DNA of 64,000 nucleotides from Dechloromonas sp. Dech2017 (lineage in GTDB: Bacteria > Pseudomonadota > Gammaproteobacteria > Burkholderiales > Rhodocyclaceae): assembly GCA_009469585.1 (NCBI GenBank), contig SSXW01000004.1:124001-188000 (forward strand). The letters are read 5' to 3'. The translations under genes and the position numbers were made by a program. The notes under the pieces are model-generated. The model saw only the letters and a program-made list of their open reading frames with translations. It was not told where the DNA came from and did no database searches. Positions within the stretch are counted from its first letter, which is position 1, and every line of letters begins with the position of its first letter. This document shows positions 8,866-18,418 of the stretch, one piece after another.

Positions 8866-9123
8866 ATGAACATTTCCAGCGCCATATTGCACGTTGCCCC
8901 GGCGCGCCTGAACGAGGCGCGCGAAGCATTGCTGCAAATGTCGGGCGTCGAGATACACGCCCAAACCCCGGAAGGAAAAATGGTGGTCATCCTCGAGGAT
9001 GACGATCTTGAGTCGGCTGCCAATAAATACGTAGCCCTGCATGCTGCCCCCGGTGTCGCCTCGGTGGCCATGGTTTATCAGTACAGCGACGACGAAACAG
9101 ATACCGAGGAGGTAAAGGCGTGA
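8866..9123 (+). CDS. napD: NapD, chaperone for the periplasmic nitrate reductase
   Basis: 85 residues from ATG 8866 ([17 protein letters not shown]), chosen because GAGGAGG lies at 8851-8857; a GTG at 8824 and an earlier start at 8806 lack this. Small ferredoxin-like-fold protein with the family pattern SSAILHV...[19 protein letters not shown]...[10 protein letters not shown]. NapD binds the twin-arginine signal of NapA in the cytoplasm and delays export until the molybdenum cofactor is in place. The stop overlaps the GTG start of napA by three bases, so the chaperone and its client are translationally coupled. Confidence 0.9.
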   Translation: MNISSAILHVAPARLNEAREALLQMSGVEIHAQTPEGKMVVILEDDDLESAANKYVALHAAPGVASVAMVYQYSDDETDTEEVKA

Positions 9124-11627
9124 AACTCAATCGACGGGATTTCATCAAGGCCAACGCAGCGGCGGCGGCCATGTCGGCAGCCGGGCTGGCTGCGCCGACG
9201 ACAGCCGTGGCGGCCGGGGGCATTCGTTGGGACAAGGCGGCCTGCCGTTTCTGCGGCACCGGCTGCGGCGTGCTGGTCGGAACCCAGGAAGGCCGCGTGG
9301 TGGCCACCCAGGGCGACCCGGATGCACCGGTCAATCGCGGACTGAACTGCATCAAGGGCTATTTCCTGTCCAAGATCATGTACGGCGGCGACCGCCTGCA
9401 GACGCCCATGCTGCGCATGAAGGATGGCAAGTTCGACAAGAACGGCGATTTTACGCCGATTTCGTGGAATGCCGCCTTCGACATCATGGAAGAAAAGGCG
9501 AGGGCGACGATCAAGGCGAAGGGTGTCGACGGCCTGGCTATGTTCGGCTCCGGCCAATGGACCGTCTGGGAGGGCTATGCCGCCGCCAAGCTTATGAAGG
9601 CTGGCTTCCGCACCAACAACATCGATCCCAACGCCCGCCATTGCATGGCCTCGGCCGTTGCCGGCTTCATGCGCACCTTCGGCATCGACGAGCCGATGGG
9701 CTGCTATGACGACATCGAGCACGCCGACGCCTTCTTCCTGTGGGGCTCGAACATGGCCGAAATGCACCCCATCCTGTGGACGCGCATCACCGACCGCAAG
9801 CTGTCGAGCAAGCACGTTAAGGTCGGCGTGCTGTCCACCTTCGAGCACCGCTCCTTCGAGCTGGCCGACATCCCGATGATCTTCAAGCCAAATACCGATT
9901 TGGCCATCCTCAACTTCATCTGCCACCACATCATCTCGACCGGCAAGGTCAACCAGGACTTCGTCAGCAAGCACGTCAATTTCAAGAAAGGCGAGACCGA
10001 CATCGGTTTCGGCCTGCGTCCGACGCACGCTCTGGAAAAGAAGGCGACCAACAACGGCTATCCCGGTGAGGATGGCAAGCCCAAGGGCAATACCGGCAAG
10101 GCCGACCCGATCACCTTCGACGAGTTCAAGCAGTTCGTTTCCGAGTACACCGCCGAGAAAGTCTCGAAAATCTCCGGGGTAGCGGTCAAGGACCTGATCG
10201 CCATGGCCGAGTTGTATGCCGACCCCAAGGTCAAGGTTACCTCGTTCTGGACCATGGGCTTCAACCAGCATACGCGCGGCACCTGGGTCAACAACATGAT
10301 CTACAACGTGCACCTGCTGGTCGGCAAGATCTCCGAGCCGGGCAATAGCCCGTTCTCGCTGACCGGTCAGCCGTCGGCCTGCGGAACGGCCCGCGAGGTC
10401 GGAACCTTCGCCCATCGCCTGCCGGCCGACATGGTCGTCACCAACCCCGAGCACCGCAAGCACGCCGAGGAACTGTGGGGGCTGCCCGACGGTACGATCA
10501 ATCCCAAGGTCGGTCTGCACGCCGTGGCCATGGCTCGTGCCCTCAAGGACGGCAAGGTCAATTTCTACTGGCAGCAGTGCAACAACAACATGCAGGCCGG
10601 GCCGAACATCAACGAAGAACTCTATCCGGGCTGGCGCAAACCGGAGAACTTCATCGTCGTATCCGATCCTTACCCGACGGTTTCGGCAATGGCCGCCGAC
10701 CTCATTCTGCCCACCGCCATGTGGGTAGAGAAGGAGGGGGCGTACGGCAATGCCGAGCGCCGTACCCAGTTCTGGCGCCAGCAGGTCAAGGCGCCGGGCG
10801 AGGCCCGTTCCGATGTCTGGCAGGTCATGGAGTTTGCCAAGCGCTTCAAGGTCGACGAGGTTTGGCCTGCCGATCTGGTCGCCAAGGCGCCCAAACTCAA
10901 GGGCAAGACTCTGTTTGACCTGCTCTACGCCAACGGTACCGTCAATAAATATAAGCTGAGCGAAACCGCCAGCGGCTTCGACAACGACGAGTCCAAGCAC
11001 TTCGGCTTCTACGTCCAGAAGGGTTTGTTTGAGGAATACGCCTCGTTCGGTCGCGGTCATGGTCATGACCTGGCTGCTTTCGATACCTACCACAAGGCGC
11101 GCGGCCTGCGCTGGCCGGTGGTCGAAGGCAAGGAAACCCTGTGGCGCTTCCGTGAAGGCTATGATCCCTATGTCAAGAAAGGTGAAGGCGTCAAGTTCTA
11201 CGGCCACAAGGATGGCAAGGCAGTGATCTTTGCGCTGCCATACCAGGATCCTCCTGAAATGCCGGACAAGGATTTCGATTTGTGGCTATGTACCGGCCGC
11301 GTCCTGGAGCACTGGCACACTGGTTCGATGACTCGTCGCGTTCCCGAACTCTACAAGTCCTTCCCCGATGCCGTCGTCTTCATGCATCCGGATGATGCCA
11401 AGGCGCGTGGTCTGCAGCGCGGCATGGTGGTCAAGGTGGCCTCCCGCCGCGGTGAGGTAGAGATGCGTGTCGAGACCCGCGGTCGCAACAAGCCGCCCCG
11501 TGGCTTGGTGTTCATCCCGTTCTTCGATGCCGGACGCCTGGTCAACAAACTGACGCTGGACGCAACTTGTCCGATTTCCAAGGAAACGGACTACAAGAAG
11601 TGTGCTGTCAAGGTCGTCAAGGCCTGA
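9120..11627 (+). CDS. napA: Periplasmic nitrate reductase catalytic subunit NapA
   Basis: 835 residues from a GTG behind GAGGAGG. The N-terminus [19 protein letters not shown] is a twin-arginine signal (R5-R6-D-F-I-K). A [4Fe-4S] site uses C42, C45, C49 and C77 (CRFCGTGCG...NC), and Cys175 in NARHCMAS is the expected molybdenum ligand. The rest is the bis-MGD oxidoreductase fold ending in a molydopterin-dinucleotide domain ([21 protein letters not shown]). It reduces nitrate to nitrite in the periplasm with electrons from NapC via NapB. A 93-bp gap to napB contains an uninterrupted GC hairpin. Confidence 0.97.
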   Translation: MKLNRRDFIKANAAAAAMSAAGLAAPTTAVAAGGIRWDKAACRFCGTGCGVLVGTQEGRVVATQGDPDAPVNRGLNCIKGYFLSKIMYGGDRLQTPMLRMKDGKFDKNGDFTPISWNAAFDIMEEKARATIKAKGVDGLAMFGSGQWTVWEGYAAAKLMKAGFRTNNIDPNARHCMASAVAGFMRTFGIDEPMGCYDDIEHADAFFLWGSNMAEMHPILWTRITDRKLSSKHVKVGVLSTFEHRSFELADIPMIFKPNTDLAILNFICHHIISTGKVNQDFVSKHVNFKKGETDIGFGLRPTHALEKKATNNGYPGEDGKPKGNTGKADPITFDEFKQFVSEYTAEKVSKISGVAVKDLIAMAELYADPKVKVTSFWTMGFNQHTRGTWVNNMIYNVHLLVGKISEPGNSPFSLTGQPSACGTAREVGTFAHRLPADMVVTNPEHRKHAEELWGLPDGTINPKVGLHAVAMARALKDGKVNFYWQQCNNNMQAGPNINEELYPGWRKPENFIVVSDPYPTVSAMAADLILPTAMWVEKEGAYGNAERRTQFWRQQVKAPGEARSDVWQVMEFAKRFKVDEVWPADLVAKAPKLKGKTLFDLLYANGTVNKYKLSETASGFDNDESKHFGFYVQKGLFEEYASFGRGHGHDLAAFDTYHKARGLRWPVVEGKETLWRFREGYDPYVKKGEGVKFYGHKDGKAVIFALPYQDPPEMPDKDFDLWLCTGRVLEHWHTGSMTRRVPELYKSFPDAVVFMHPDDAKARGLQRGMVVKVASRRGEVEMRVETRGRNKPPRGLVFIPFFDAGRLVNKLTLDATCPISKETDYKKCAVKVVKA

Positions 11628-11681
11628 CCAGGTTGTTGGAGCAAAGGTCGGCCAACGGGTCGGCAAAAAAATATACGAAAA

Positions 11682-11702
11682 GCGGCCGGCCTGGCCGGCC
11701 GC
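11682..11702 (+). other. Intercistronic hairpin napA-napB
   Basis: A perfect 21-nt inverted repeat, GCGGCCGGCC-T-GGCCGGCCGC, seven bases before the napB GGAGG. It lacks a U-run, so mRNA stabilisation or stoichiometry control is more likely than termination. Confidence 0.5.
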
Positions 11703-11720
11703 GACATCGGAGGTTAAGAA

Positions 11721-12161
11721 ATGAAATTGATTACCGCGCTGGCGCTGGCAGTCAGCATGTTCCTCGGGGGGGCGGTCACGGCTGGCGCCCAGGAGTCGCT
11801 GCAGGCCATTGGCAATGCGACCGTCGAGGGAAATTCCAAGGTCAACATGTTCCGTCCGGAGAAGGATAGCGACACGATTCCGCGAAATTTCCAGAAGCAG
11901 CCACCGCTGATTCCGCACAGCATCAAGGGCTATAACGTCACACAAAACTTCAACAAGTGCATGGATTGCCATTCCAAGGAGCGCTCGGAAGAAACGGGGG
12001 CAACCCGCGTCGCCAAGTCACACTACCTTGATCGCGAAGACAACAAGCTGAAGACCATCTCGCCGCGTCGTTATTTCTGCATGCAGTGCCATGTGCCGCA
12101 ATTCGATGCCAAGCCGCTTGTCGAGAACACCTATAAACCAGCAGCCGGAAGGGGGGAATAA
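11721..12161 (+). CDS. napB: Diheme cytochrome c NapB
   Basis: 146 residues behind GGAGG (11709-11713). A Sec signal peptide (MKLITALALAVSMFLGGAVTAGA, cleaved near residue 23) precedes two CxxCH heme-binding motifs, CMDCH (80-84) and CMQCH (120-124), as in the family. NapB is the periplasmic small subunit that passes electrons from NapC to NapA. Its stop codon directly abuts the napC ATG (TAAATG). Confidence 0.95.
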   Translation: MKLITALALAVSMFLGGAVTAGAQESLQAIGNATVEGNSKVNMFRPEKDSDTIPRNFQKQPPLIPHSIKGYNVTQNFNKCMDCHSKERSEETGATRVAKSHYLDREDNKLKTISPRRYFCMQCHVPQFDAKPLVENTYKPAAGRGE

Positions 12162-12800
12162 ATGGGTCTGCAAAAATACATGCCAGCCTGGGTCAAACGG
12201 ATGGGTGCTGTCTCCGTCCTGTTGATTTTCATTGCCGGTATCGTTTTCTGGGGGGGCTTCAACTGGGCGTTGGAGGCGACCAATAAGGAGTCGTTCTGCA
12301 TTTCGTGTCACGAGATGGAGGAAAACGTGTTCCGCGAGTACCAGAACACGGTTCACTACACGAACCGTACTGGTGTGCGCGCCACCTGCCCGGATTGTCA
12401 CGTGCCAAAGGAATGGGGGCCGAAGATGATCCGCAAGATCCAGGCTTCCAACGAGGTGCTGCACAAGATCCTCGGCACCATCGACACGCCTGAGAAATTC
12501 AACCAAAAGCGTCACGAACTGGCCCAGCATGAGTGGGACCGGATGAAGGCCAGTGACTCTCGCGAATGCCGCAATTGCCATCGCTACGATTACATGGACT
12601 ATACCGAGCAGGGTAATCGTGCGGCACGCACCCACCCGACGGCGTTCGACGAAGGCAAGACCTGCATCGATTGCCACAAGGGCATTGCCCACCAGTTGCC
12701 GGCCATCGACCAGCACATCGGCAAGCAGAACGAAGGAAAGCTGGAAATTTCGCACGGCGAGAAGGCTGCCGAACCGGCTGAAGCCGCCGAAAAGAAATAA
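12162..12800 (+). CDS. napC: Membrane-anchored tetraheme quinol dehydrogenase NapC
   Basis: 212 residues. One N-terminal membrane anchor (about residues 14-35) is followed by four CxxCH motifs: CISCH (46-50), CPDCH (76-80), CRNCH (136-140) and CIDCH (168-172), the NapC/NirT pattern. It oxidises quinol at the periplasmic face and feeds NapB. The C-terminus is an Ala/Glu/Lys-rich tail. It closes the napDABC unit; no napE, napF, napG or napH is adjacent, so this is the NapC-only electron-input type. Confidence 0.95.
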   Translation: MGLQKYMPAWVKRMGAVSVLLIFIAGIVFWGGFNWALEATNKESFCISCHEMEENVFREYQNTVHYTNRTGVRATCPDCHVPKEWGPKMIRKIQASNEVLHKILGTIDTPEKFNQKRHELAQHEWDRMKASDSRECRNCHRYDYMDYTEQGNRAARTHPTAFDEGKTCIDCHKGIAHQLPAIDQHIGKQNEGKLEISHGEKAAEPAEAAEKK

Positions 12801-12820
12801 GGCGGGTCATCAAGCAAGGA

Positions 12821-12856
12821 AAAAATTACCCCGGTTTTTGGCCGGGGTAATTTTTT
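12821..12856 (+). terminator. Rho-independent terminator of napDABC
   Basis: AAAAATTACCCCGG, loop TTTTTGG, CCGGGGTAATTTTTT: a 14-bp stem ending in a T-run 20 bases after napC. The flanking A-run makes it usable in both directions. Confidence 0.92.
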
Positions 12857-13025
12857 GGTGGAGGCTGGAGTGCGTTTGGCGTGTGCATAACGCAAAAAAT
12901 CGCGCAAAATGCCGCTGTAAAGCGCCTTTCGGGCAACACGAATCAAAAAAGGTGTGCTACTTTTATTCCACTGCCGTTCCGACGGCCAGTTTTCTTAAAC
13001 TCAGTAGGTAACAGGAGGCACTTAG

Positions 13026-13325
13026 ATGAATAAATCCGAGCTGGTCGAAGTTGCTGCAAAAGAAGCTGGTATTACCAAAGCTGCTGCTGACAAGGCCTTG
13101 TCAGCCATCATCGGGGCAGTGGTCAAGACCGTTACTCAGGGTGAATCGGTTACCCTGGTCGGCTTTGGAACGTTCAAGTCCGCCAAGCGTGCGGCTCGCA
13201 CCGGCAAGAATCCCAAAACAGGTGCTACGCTTAAGATTCCTGCAACCACCGTGCCGAAATTTACTGCCGGTACTGCCTTCAAGGCTGCCGTTGCTGCCAA
13301 GAAGGGCGCTGGCAAAAAGAAATAA
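13026..13325 (+). CDS. hupB: DNA-binding protein HU
   Basis: 99 residues behind AGGAGG (13013-13018). Typical HU: MNKSELVEVAAKEAGITKAAADKALSAI dimerisation helices, then GFGTFKSAKRAARTGKNPKTG with the DNA-binding arm, and the tail VPKFTAGTAFKAAVAAKK with a Lys-rich end. It is a nucleoid-associated protein that bends DNA. It stands alone with its own terminator. IHF is unlikely because the arm and N-terminus are HU-type. Confidence 0.95.
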   Translation: MNKSELVEVAAKEAGITKAAADKALSAIIGAVVKTVTQGESVTLVGFGTFKSAKRAARTGKNPKTGATLKIPATTVPKFTAGTAFKAAVAAKKGAGKKK

Positions 13326-13341
13326 CCAGGCACTGATGAAT

Positions 13342-13374
13342 GCGGGGTTCGTCATGGACGGGCTCCGCTTTTTT
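13342..13374 (+). terminator. Terminator of hupB
   Basis: GCGGGGTTCGTC, loop ATG, GACGGGCTCCGC followed by TTTTTT: 12 pairs including three G-U. It ends eight bases before the ATG of the next small gene. Confidence 0.8.
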
Positions 13375-13381
13375 GTTTCCA

Positions 13382-13732
13382 ATGAATTATCCAAATCCCG
13401 AAAATCCTCCCGAGAATCAGCCGGCGCCTGCGCCGCAGTTCGATGCCCGTCGCCGCTTGCGCGAACTGTTGTCCGTTCCCGAGCGCGACCGCTCTGATGA
13501 GCAGTGGGACGAAATCATCGAACTGGAAATCCAGCTCGCCCCGGGTAATCGCGTCGGCAGCAACGAACAGGCTGGCGGCGGCAATCCCGGTCGTGGCCAG
13601 ATGCAGCACGGCAAGCAAGGTGGCGGCGGCGCCGGGGCTGGGGCGCAACAGAAGAAGCATCGCCCACGCAGCAACAACAACCGTCGCCCGCGCTCGAACA
13701 AGCCGCAATCCGGTGGCGGAAATCCTGCCTGA
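13382..13732 (+). CDS. Small basic, glycine/asparagine-rich hypothetical protein
   Basis: 116 residues from ATG 13382 (MNYPNPENPPENQPAP). An alternative ATG at 13340 would put the HU terminator inside the gene. The N-terminal half has a Pro-rich stretch and then a short helical part, RRRLRELLSVPERDRSDEQWDEIIELEIQL. The C-terminal half is low-complexity Gly/Gln followed by KKHRPRSNNNRRPRSNK, very basic and probably disordered, suggesting nucleic-acid contact. No family was recognised. There is no good ribosome-binding site for either start, so the start is uncertain. Confidence 0.6.
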   Translation: MNYPNPENPPENQPAPAPQFDARRRLRELLSVPERDRSDEQWDEIIELEIQLAPGNRVGSNEQAGGGNPGRGQMQHGKQGGGGAGAGAQQKKHRPRSNNNRRPRSNKPQSGGGNPA

Positions 13733-13774
13733 CGTCATTTTGTTTCACGCTGCCGAAGCGGCATAATTCCCGCC

Positions 13775-14938
13775 ATGCAGCACTTTGATCTGATCATTGT
13801 CGGTGGCGGCCTGGCTGGCGCCAGCTTGGCGCTGGCCTTGCGCGAGGCCCGGCTGCGCATTGCGCTGGTTGAAGGTCAACCGCCGTATCGGCCGCAAGGC
13901 CTTGATTCGCGCATCTATGCGATCAGTCCGGCCAATGTCGAGTTTCTCGATGCCTTCGGGGCGTGGCGACATCTCGATGCTAGACGTGTGGCACCGATCC
14001 GGGCGATGAAAATTGCCGGCGATGCCGGCGGATTCCTCCAGTTTTCGGCTTTCGACAGCGGCGTGCCCGAATTGGGCTGCATTCTCGAATCGTCGCTGAT
14101 GGCCTGCGAGTTTTGGGAGGCGGCCAAACGGCAGGGCAACCTGACGCTGTTCTGCCCGGCCAGGCCCGAACAACTCGAGTTCCGGCACGATGCGGCGGTC
14201 GTTCGCCTGGGCGATGGTTCGTCGCTTTCGGCCCGCCTGGTGGTCGGGGCCGATGGGCGCGACTCCTGGGTGCGGCAGGCGGCGGGTTTGGCTGCCGAGG
14301 TCGTGCCCTACGATGAAAACGGAGTGGTGGCCAATTTCTCGACCGAATTGGCGCATCGAAATACTGCCTTCCAGTGGTTCCGGGACGATGGCGTGCTGGC
14401 ATATCTGCCCTTGCCTGGCCACCGGATGTCGATTGTCTGGTCGGCTCCGGATGCCCGGGCTGATGCCTTGTGTCGCCTCGATCCGCAGCTGTTTTGCGAG
14501 CAGGTCGGGGCGGCCGGCGACAATGTCCTCGGCAAGCTTGACTTGCTGACGCCGCCAGCCGCTTTTCCGCTGCGCCTGATTCGCGTTCCCAAGACGGTGG
14601 CGCCCCGCCTGGCGCTGGTTGGCGACGCTGCTCACGGTATCCATCCCTTGTCCGGGCATGGCATCAACCTGGGGTTTCAGGATGCCCGCGAACTGGCATC
14701 GCTACTGGCTGGTGCCAAGCCGTGGGTGGATATCGGCGACGAGCGTTTCCTGCAGCGCTATCAGCGCGCCCGCCGTGAGGAAACGGCGTTGATGCAGACG
14801 ACAACCGACAGCCTGCGGCGTCTGTTCCGGGAACAGGCGCCGGGTTTGCGCCCGCTGCGCAATCTAGGCATGAGCCTGACCAACGGCCTGCCCTTTGTCA
14901 AAAATGCCCTGGTGCGCTATGCGCTGGGGGCTTTTTAG
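13775..14938 (+). CDS. FAD-dependent ubiquinone-biosynthesis hydroxylase (UbiH/UbiF/VisC/Coq6 family)
   Basis: 387 residues. The N-terminal dinucleotide fold is IIVGGGLAGASLALALRE (about 7-24), the conserved middle motif VGADGRDSWVRQAAG lies near 155, and the FAD ribityl motif LALVGDAAHGIHPLSGHGINLGFQDA near 280 is the family signature. Members hydroxylate the benzoquinone ring at C1, C5 or C6 during ubiquinone synthesis, using NAD(P)H and oxygen; the position attacked cannot be read from sequence, so no symbol is given. dsbC follows after 9 bases, so the two are probably co-transcribed. Confidence 0.88.
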   Translation: MQHFDLIIVGGGLAGASLALALREARLRIALVEGQPPYRPQGLDSRIYAISPANVEFLDAFGAWRHLDARRVAPIRAMKIAGDAGGFLQFSAFDSGVPELGCILESSLMACEFWEAAKRQGNLTLFCPARPEQLEFRHDAAVVRLGDGSSLSARLVVGADGRDSWVRQAAGLAAEVVPYDENGVVANFSTELAHRNTAFQWFRDDGVLAYLPLPGHRMSIVWSAPDARADALCRLDPQLFCEQVGAAGDNVLGKLDLLTPPAAFPLRLIRVPKTVAPRLALVGDAAHGIHPLSGHGINLGFQDARELASLLAGAKPWVDIGDERFLQRYQRARREETALMQTTTDSLRRLFREQAPGLRPLRNLGMSLTNGLPFVKNALVRYALGAF

Positions 14939-14947
14939 GAGAAGCGA

Positions 14948-15652
14948 ATGTTGAAGAAGTTGTTGCCGGTGGTAGTGGCCGGAGCAGTGGTCGGCTCAGC
15001 CGCGGCAGACGAGGCCGAAATCCGCAAGGCGATGGAGGCCAAGCTGGGCGCCAAGGTGGAGAGCGTCAGCAAGGCGGGATATCTCGGTTTGTACGAGGTG
15101 TACTCCGACGGCCATATTTTCTATACCGACGAGAAATTGTCGGCGATCGTCCTGGGCGGACAATTGATCGACGGCAAGACCATGAAGAACGTCACCGAGG
15201 AGCGCCTGAAGCGGTTGACCGCGATCAAGTTTTCCGAGTTGCCGCTGGAGCGCGCCATCAAGCATGTGCGCGGCGATGGCCGGCGGGTTCTGGCGACTTT
15301 CGAGGACCCCAACTGTGGCTATTGCAAGCGGCTGGCGAAGGAGTTGCTCAAGGTCGACAACGTGACCGTCTATACCTTCCTCTACCCCATCCTTTCCGAG
15401 GACTCGGTGCGCAAGTCCAAGCAGATCTGGTGTGCACCCGACCGGGCCAAGGCCTGGAATGACTGGATGGTCGATGGCAAGGTGCCGAGCGGGCGGGACG
15501 ATTGCGATACCAGCGCCGTCACCAGGAACCAGGAATTCGGCCGCAAGCTGAATATCTCCGGCACGCCGACCATGTTCTTTGCCGATGGTGAGCGGATACC
15601 GGGTGCCATCCCCCTGGCTCGCATCGAGCAGAAGTTGGGCTCGGTGAAATGA
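14948..15652 (+). CDS. dsbC: Thiol:disulfide interchange protein DsbC
   Basis: 234 residues. A signal peptide (MLKKLLPVVVAGAVVGSAAA) is followed by the DsbC N-terminal dimerisation domain (about 21-80) and a thioredoxin-fold domain with the active site CGYC (C123-C126, in FEDPNCGYCKRLAKE) and cis-Pro in GTPTMFFADG. It is a periplasmic disulfide isomerase kept reduced by DsbD, relevant for the c-type cytochromes and outer-membrane proteins encoded nearby. A second Cys pair (C161 and C175 region, WCAPD...DDC) matches the structural disulfide of DsbC. Confidence 0.93.
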   Translation: MLKKLLPVVVAGAVVGSAAADEAEIRKAMEAKLGAKVESVSKAGYLGLYEVYSDGHIFYTDEKLSAIVLGGQLIDGKTMKNVTEERLKRLTAIKFSELPLERAIKHVRGDGRRVLATFEDPNCGYCKRLAKELLKVDNVTVYTFLYPILSEDSVRKSKQIWCAPDRAKAWNDWMVDGKVPSGRDDCDTSAVTRNQEFGRKLNISGTPTMFFADGERIPGAIPLARIEQKLGSVK

Positions 15653-15715
15653 TCGCCATGCTGCCGACAGCTTTCCCTGGCTGCCGGTGGCAATGTCCGG
15701 ACGGCTGAGCGCAGC

Positions 15716-17707
15716 ATGGATGCCCGCGCCTCCCGGCAATCCTGGCGCCTGGCCTTCGGGCCGCGCGGCCGGCAGGTCTTTTTCTTCCTGCTGACCTGGC
15801 TGGGGGTGGCGTCGCTGGTCGCCTTCCTCCTTGGCGAGGGCTATCGCGAGGCGCGCCACACGGCCGAGGCGACGACCCTCCATGCCAGTCAACTGGTCGC
15901 CGAGCGGACCCGTATGGCGTTGCAGCAATTGCAGGCCGACCTCGAACTGCTGGCGACCAGTGTTCCGGGAGATGCCTTCCGCCAGGGCGGGCGGTTTCGA
16001 GAAGACCTGCACGGCGAACTGCGTCGCTATGTCGAGCGTCACCCCGGCATTCGTTCGCTCGAGGCGGTCGATGCGGGCGGCGGAGAAATCGCTTCGACCG
16101 GAGGGGGGCTGCGGTCAACGGCAATTTTTGGCCAAAATCCACAGGCCTTCCAGGCGCCGCTGCTGGCCGGCCGCCTGCTGCTGATCGACCTGCCAGCCGA
16201 CCGTCAATCCGGGCGTCGGGCGTTGGGGGTCGGCCTGGCTGTTCGCGATGGATTCGGGGTGGTCCAGGGCGGGCTGGTCGCCGTGCTCGATTCGGCGTAT
16301 CTGGAACGCCTGCTCGATCTCGGCAATGGCCCGGCATTGGCCGGCCTCGGGATCTACCGGACAGGCACCGGGCGCGCTGTCGCCTATCGGTCGACGTCGG
16401 GCGACCCGGTCGTCCTGCCGTCCGATGATGGGAGCGTGCGGCACCAATTGCCGGAACCTGGCACGCGGGGGGGGCTGGCGCGAGCCGGCGAGAGTGCCGG
16501 GCACATCTATGCCTTGCAGCCGGTGGGCGAGCATGCGCTGTACGTTGCGGCCAGCCTGCCGACCGAGGACGCCTTCGCCGAATGGCGCAAGACGGCAGCC
16601 CTGGTCGGCTTTTCCTCGCTGCTGCTCTTCCTCTCGCTGTCGCTGCTGCTCATGCGCCTGCTGCGCGCCGGGCGCCAGGACGAGCTGACGGCGGCCAGGC
16701 TGGTCGAAAGCGAGGCCCGCTACCGGACCCTGGCCGAGAACAGCCACGACGTCATCTGGACCATCGACATCCGCTCGCGGACCTACACCTACGTCAGCCC
16801 GTCGGTCACCGCCATGCTGGGCTTCGCGCCGCAGGATCTGGTCGGCAAGCCCTTCGATGCCACGCTGACCCGGGAATCGGCCCGGCGCATGGCCGGCGAG
16901 ATCGATCTGCGCCTGCGCCGCATCGCTGCCGGTGACCAGACGGCCAATGTCTTCGTCAGCGAGGTCGAACAGGTGTGCAGCGACGGCAGCGTGATTGCCG
17001 CCGAAAGCGTTTCCAGCTACCTGCTCGATGCCGAAGGGGTGGCCCGCACCATCCTCGGCATCACCCGCAACGTCAGCGAGCGCAAGGCGGCCGAGGCCGC
17101 CTTGCGCGAAACCAATCGCCAGTTGCATGCGCGCATCGACGAAACCGGCCGCCTGCAGGCGGCGCTCCAGGAACTGGCCGTGCGCGACGGCCTGACCGGC
17201 CTCTACAACCGGCGCTATCTCGACGAAACCCTGGAACGCGAAGTATCGCGGGCCCGCCGCGAAGGCAACCCGCTGGCCCTGGTGATGATCGACATCGACT
17301 ACTTCAAGCGGGTCAACGACACCTACGGTCACCAGGTCGGCGACGAGGCCTTGCGCATGCTGGCCTCGGTGCTCCTCGCCAACATCCGCACCGAAGACGT
17401 CGCCTGCCGCTACGGCGGCGAGGAATTCCTCATGCTCCTCCCCAACATGCCGCTCGAAGCCGCCCTCGAGCGGGCCGAACTGTGGCGGAGCGCTGTCCAG
17501 GACCTGGCCATCACCCTGGGCAGCACCCGCATCACCTTTACCGTATCGCTTGGCGTGGCGGCCTACCCGGAGCACGGCAAGACGCCGGACGACCTGACCC
17601 GCTGCGCCGACCAGGCGCTCTATCGCGCCAAGAACGACGGGCGCAACCAGGTGTCGGTCTATGGCGCTTGCCAGCCCGTCGACCTGATGGTCAAGCGGGG
17701 CGCCTAG
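15716..17707 (+). CDS. Membrane-bound PAS-GGDEF diguanylate cyclase
   Basis: 663 residues. TM1 (about 22-40), an extracytoplasmic CACHE-like sensor domain (about 45-285) and TM2 (about 292-312) precede a PAS domain (YRTLAENSHDVIWTIDI..., about 335-455) and a C-terminal GGDEF domain (about 490-650). The active site reads YGGEEF, a functional variant, and RTED five residues before it is a canonical RxxD inhibitory site. It should make cyclic di-GMP from GTP with product inhibition in response to a periplasmic ligand. No EAL domain is present. Ligand unknown. Confidence 0.92.
   Translation: MDARASRQSWRLAFGPRGRQVFFFLLTWLGVASLVAFLLGEGYREARHTAEATTLHASQLVAERTRMALQQLQADLELLATSVPGDAFRQGGRFREDLHGELRRYVERHPGIRSLEAVDAGGGEIASTGGGLRSTAIFGQNPQAFQAPLLAGRLLLIDLPADRQSGRRALGVGLAVRDGFGVVQGGLVAVLDSAYLERLLDLGNGPALAGLGIYRTGTGRAVAYRSTSGDPVVLPSDDGSVRHQLPEPGTRGGLARAGESAGHIYALQPVGEHALYVAASLPTEDAFAEWRKTAALVGFSSLLLFLSLSLLLMRLLRAGRQDELTAARLVESEARYRTLAENSHDVIWTIDIRSRTYTYVSPSVTAMLGFAPQDLVGKPFDATLTRESARRMAGEIDLRLRRIAAGDQTANVFVSEVEQVCSDGSVIAAESVSSYLLDAEGVARTILGITRNVSERKAAEAALRETNRQLHARIDETGRLQAALQELAVRDGLTGLYNRRYLDETLEREVSRARREGNPLALVMIDIDYFKRVNDTYGHQVGDEALRMLASVLLANIRTEDVACRYGGEEFLMLLPNMPLEAALERAELWRSAVQDLAITLGSTRITFTVSLGVAAYPEHGKTPDDLTRCADQALYRAKNDGRNQVSVYGACQPVDLMVKRGA
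16110..16140 (+). repeat. Dispersed motif copy C (inside the diguanylate cyclase gene)
   Basis: TGCGGTCAACGGCAATTTTT followed by GGCCAAAATCC. It encodes RSTAIFGQNP with ATT, TTT, CAA and AAT codons, unlike the GC-ending codons around it. Confidence 0.6.
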
Positions 17708-17901
17708 CTCCGCATTCGTCCCACGATTTACCACGCTGGCATTGATGGCCATGGAATGCCCGCGGCCATTCCCCACTCCTGATAAGTCACTTTAAGTGTC
17801 GAAAATCGCCCGTTGATTTTTAAGGGTAATTTTTGCTTGACTTGCATCAGAAAAGTGCCCCTAAGTCCTTGTTGCATAAGAAAAAATTCGTCGATTTTCT
17901 A

Positions 17902-17963
17902 TTGACGGCGATGATCCGTTGCTCTAAAGTGGGTAAACGTGTTTAAAAGTGGGTAAACGGGGT
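17902..17963 (+). promoter_or_regulatory. Promoter of the dcw cluster with MraZ-type operator repeats
   Basis: TTGACG (17902-17907), a 17-nt spacer and TAAAGT (17925-17930) form a good promoter. Overlapping it and downstream are two identical GTGGGTAAACG repeats (17929-17939 and 17949-17959), 20 bp apart, followed by a partial GGGGTAA (17959-17965). MraZ proteins are known to bind TGGG-containing direct repeats upstream of their own gene, so autorepression of mraZ and the cluster is likely. Confidence 0.75.
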
Positions 17964-17971
17964 AATCAGGG

Positions 17972-18418
17972 ATGTTCGAGGGCGCAGCGGCACTCAGTCT
18001 GGATGCAAAAGGGCGGCTTGCCATTCCGGCAAGGCACCGTGACGCCCTGCTTGCGGCCGGCGAAGGCTCGCTCATCCTGACCGCGCACCCGCATGGCTGC
18101 CTGCTGTTGTACCCGGAGCCGGCCTGGCAGCCGGTCCGTGACCAGATCCTCAAGGCTTCCAGCCTGGATCGGCGGGCGGCAGCCATCAAGCGCGTGATGG
18201 TCGGCAATGCCCGCACCGAATCGCCGGACTCGGCAGGGCGCATCCTGATCGCCCCCGAGTTGCGCGAGTACGCCCAGTTCGAGAAGTCGGTCTATCTGGT
18301 GGGCATGGGTACCCACTTCGAGATCTGGAGCGAGGCCGGCTGGAAGCAACAGAACGACCTGGCCGCGGAGGCGCTGTCCGGCGATCTGCCGCCGGGCTTT
18401 GGAGACCTGGTGCTGTGA
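17972..18418 (+). CDS. mraZ: Transcriptional regulator MraZ
   Basis: 148 residues. Two AbrB-like (SpoVT-AbrB) halves, each with the DxxGR motif: [18 protein letters not shown] and [15 protein letters not shown]. MraZ forms a ring oligomer and represses the first promoter of the division and cell-wall cluster; the repeats just upstream are its expected sites. It is the first gene of a long operon, and the rsmH GTG start overlaps its stop codon. Confidence 0.95.
   Translation: MFEGAAALSLDAKGRLAIPARHRDALLAAGEGSLILTAHPHGCLLLYPEPAWQPVRDQILKASSLDRRAAAIKRVMVGNARTESPDSAGRILIAPELREYAQFEKSVYLVGMGTHFEIWSEAGWKQQNDLAAEALSGDLPPGFGDLVL

Noticed and set aside
9078-11207. 709-codon open frame antisense to napA
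   Set aside because: Shadow of napA; no recognisable domain, and NapA motifs fill the sense strand.
17753-17772. Terminator after the diguanylate cyclase gene (GGAATG / CATTCC)
   Set aside because: Six weak pairs and no T-run.
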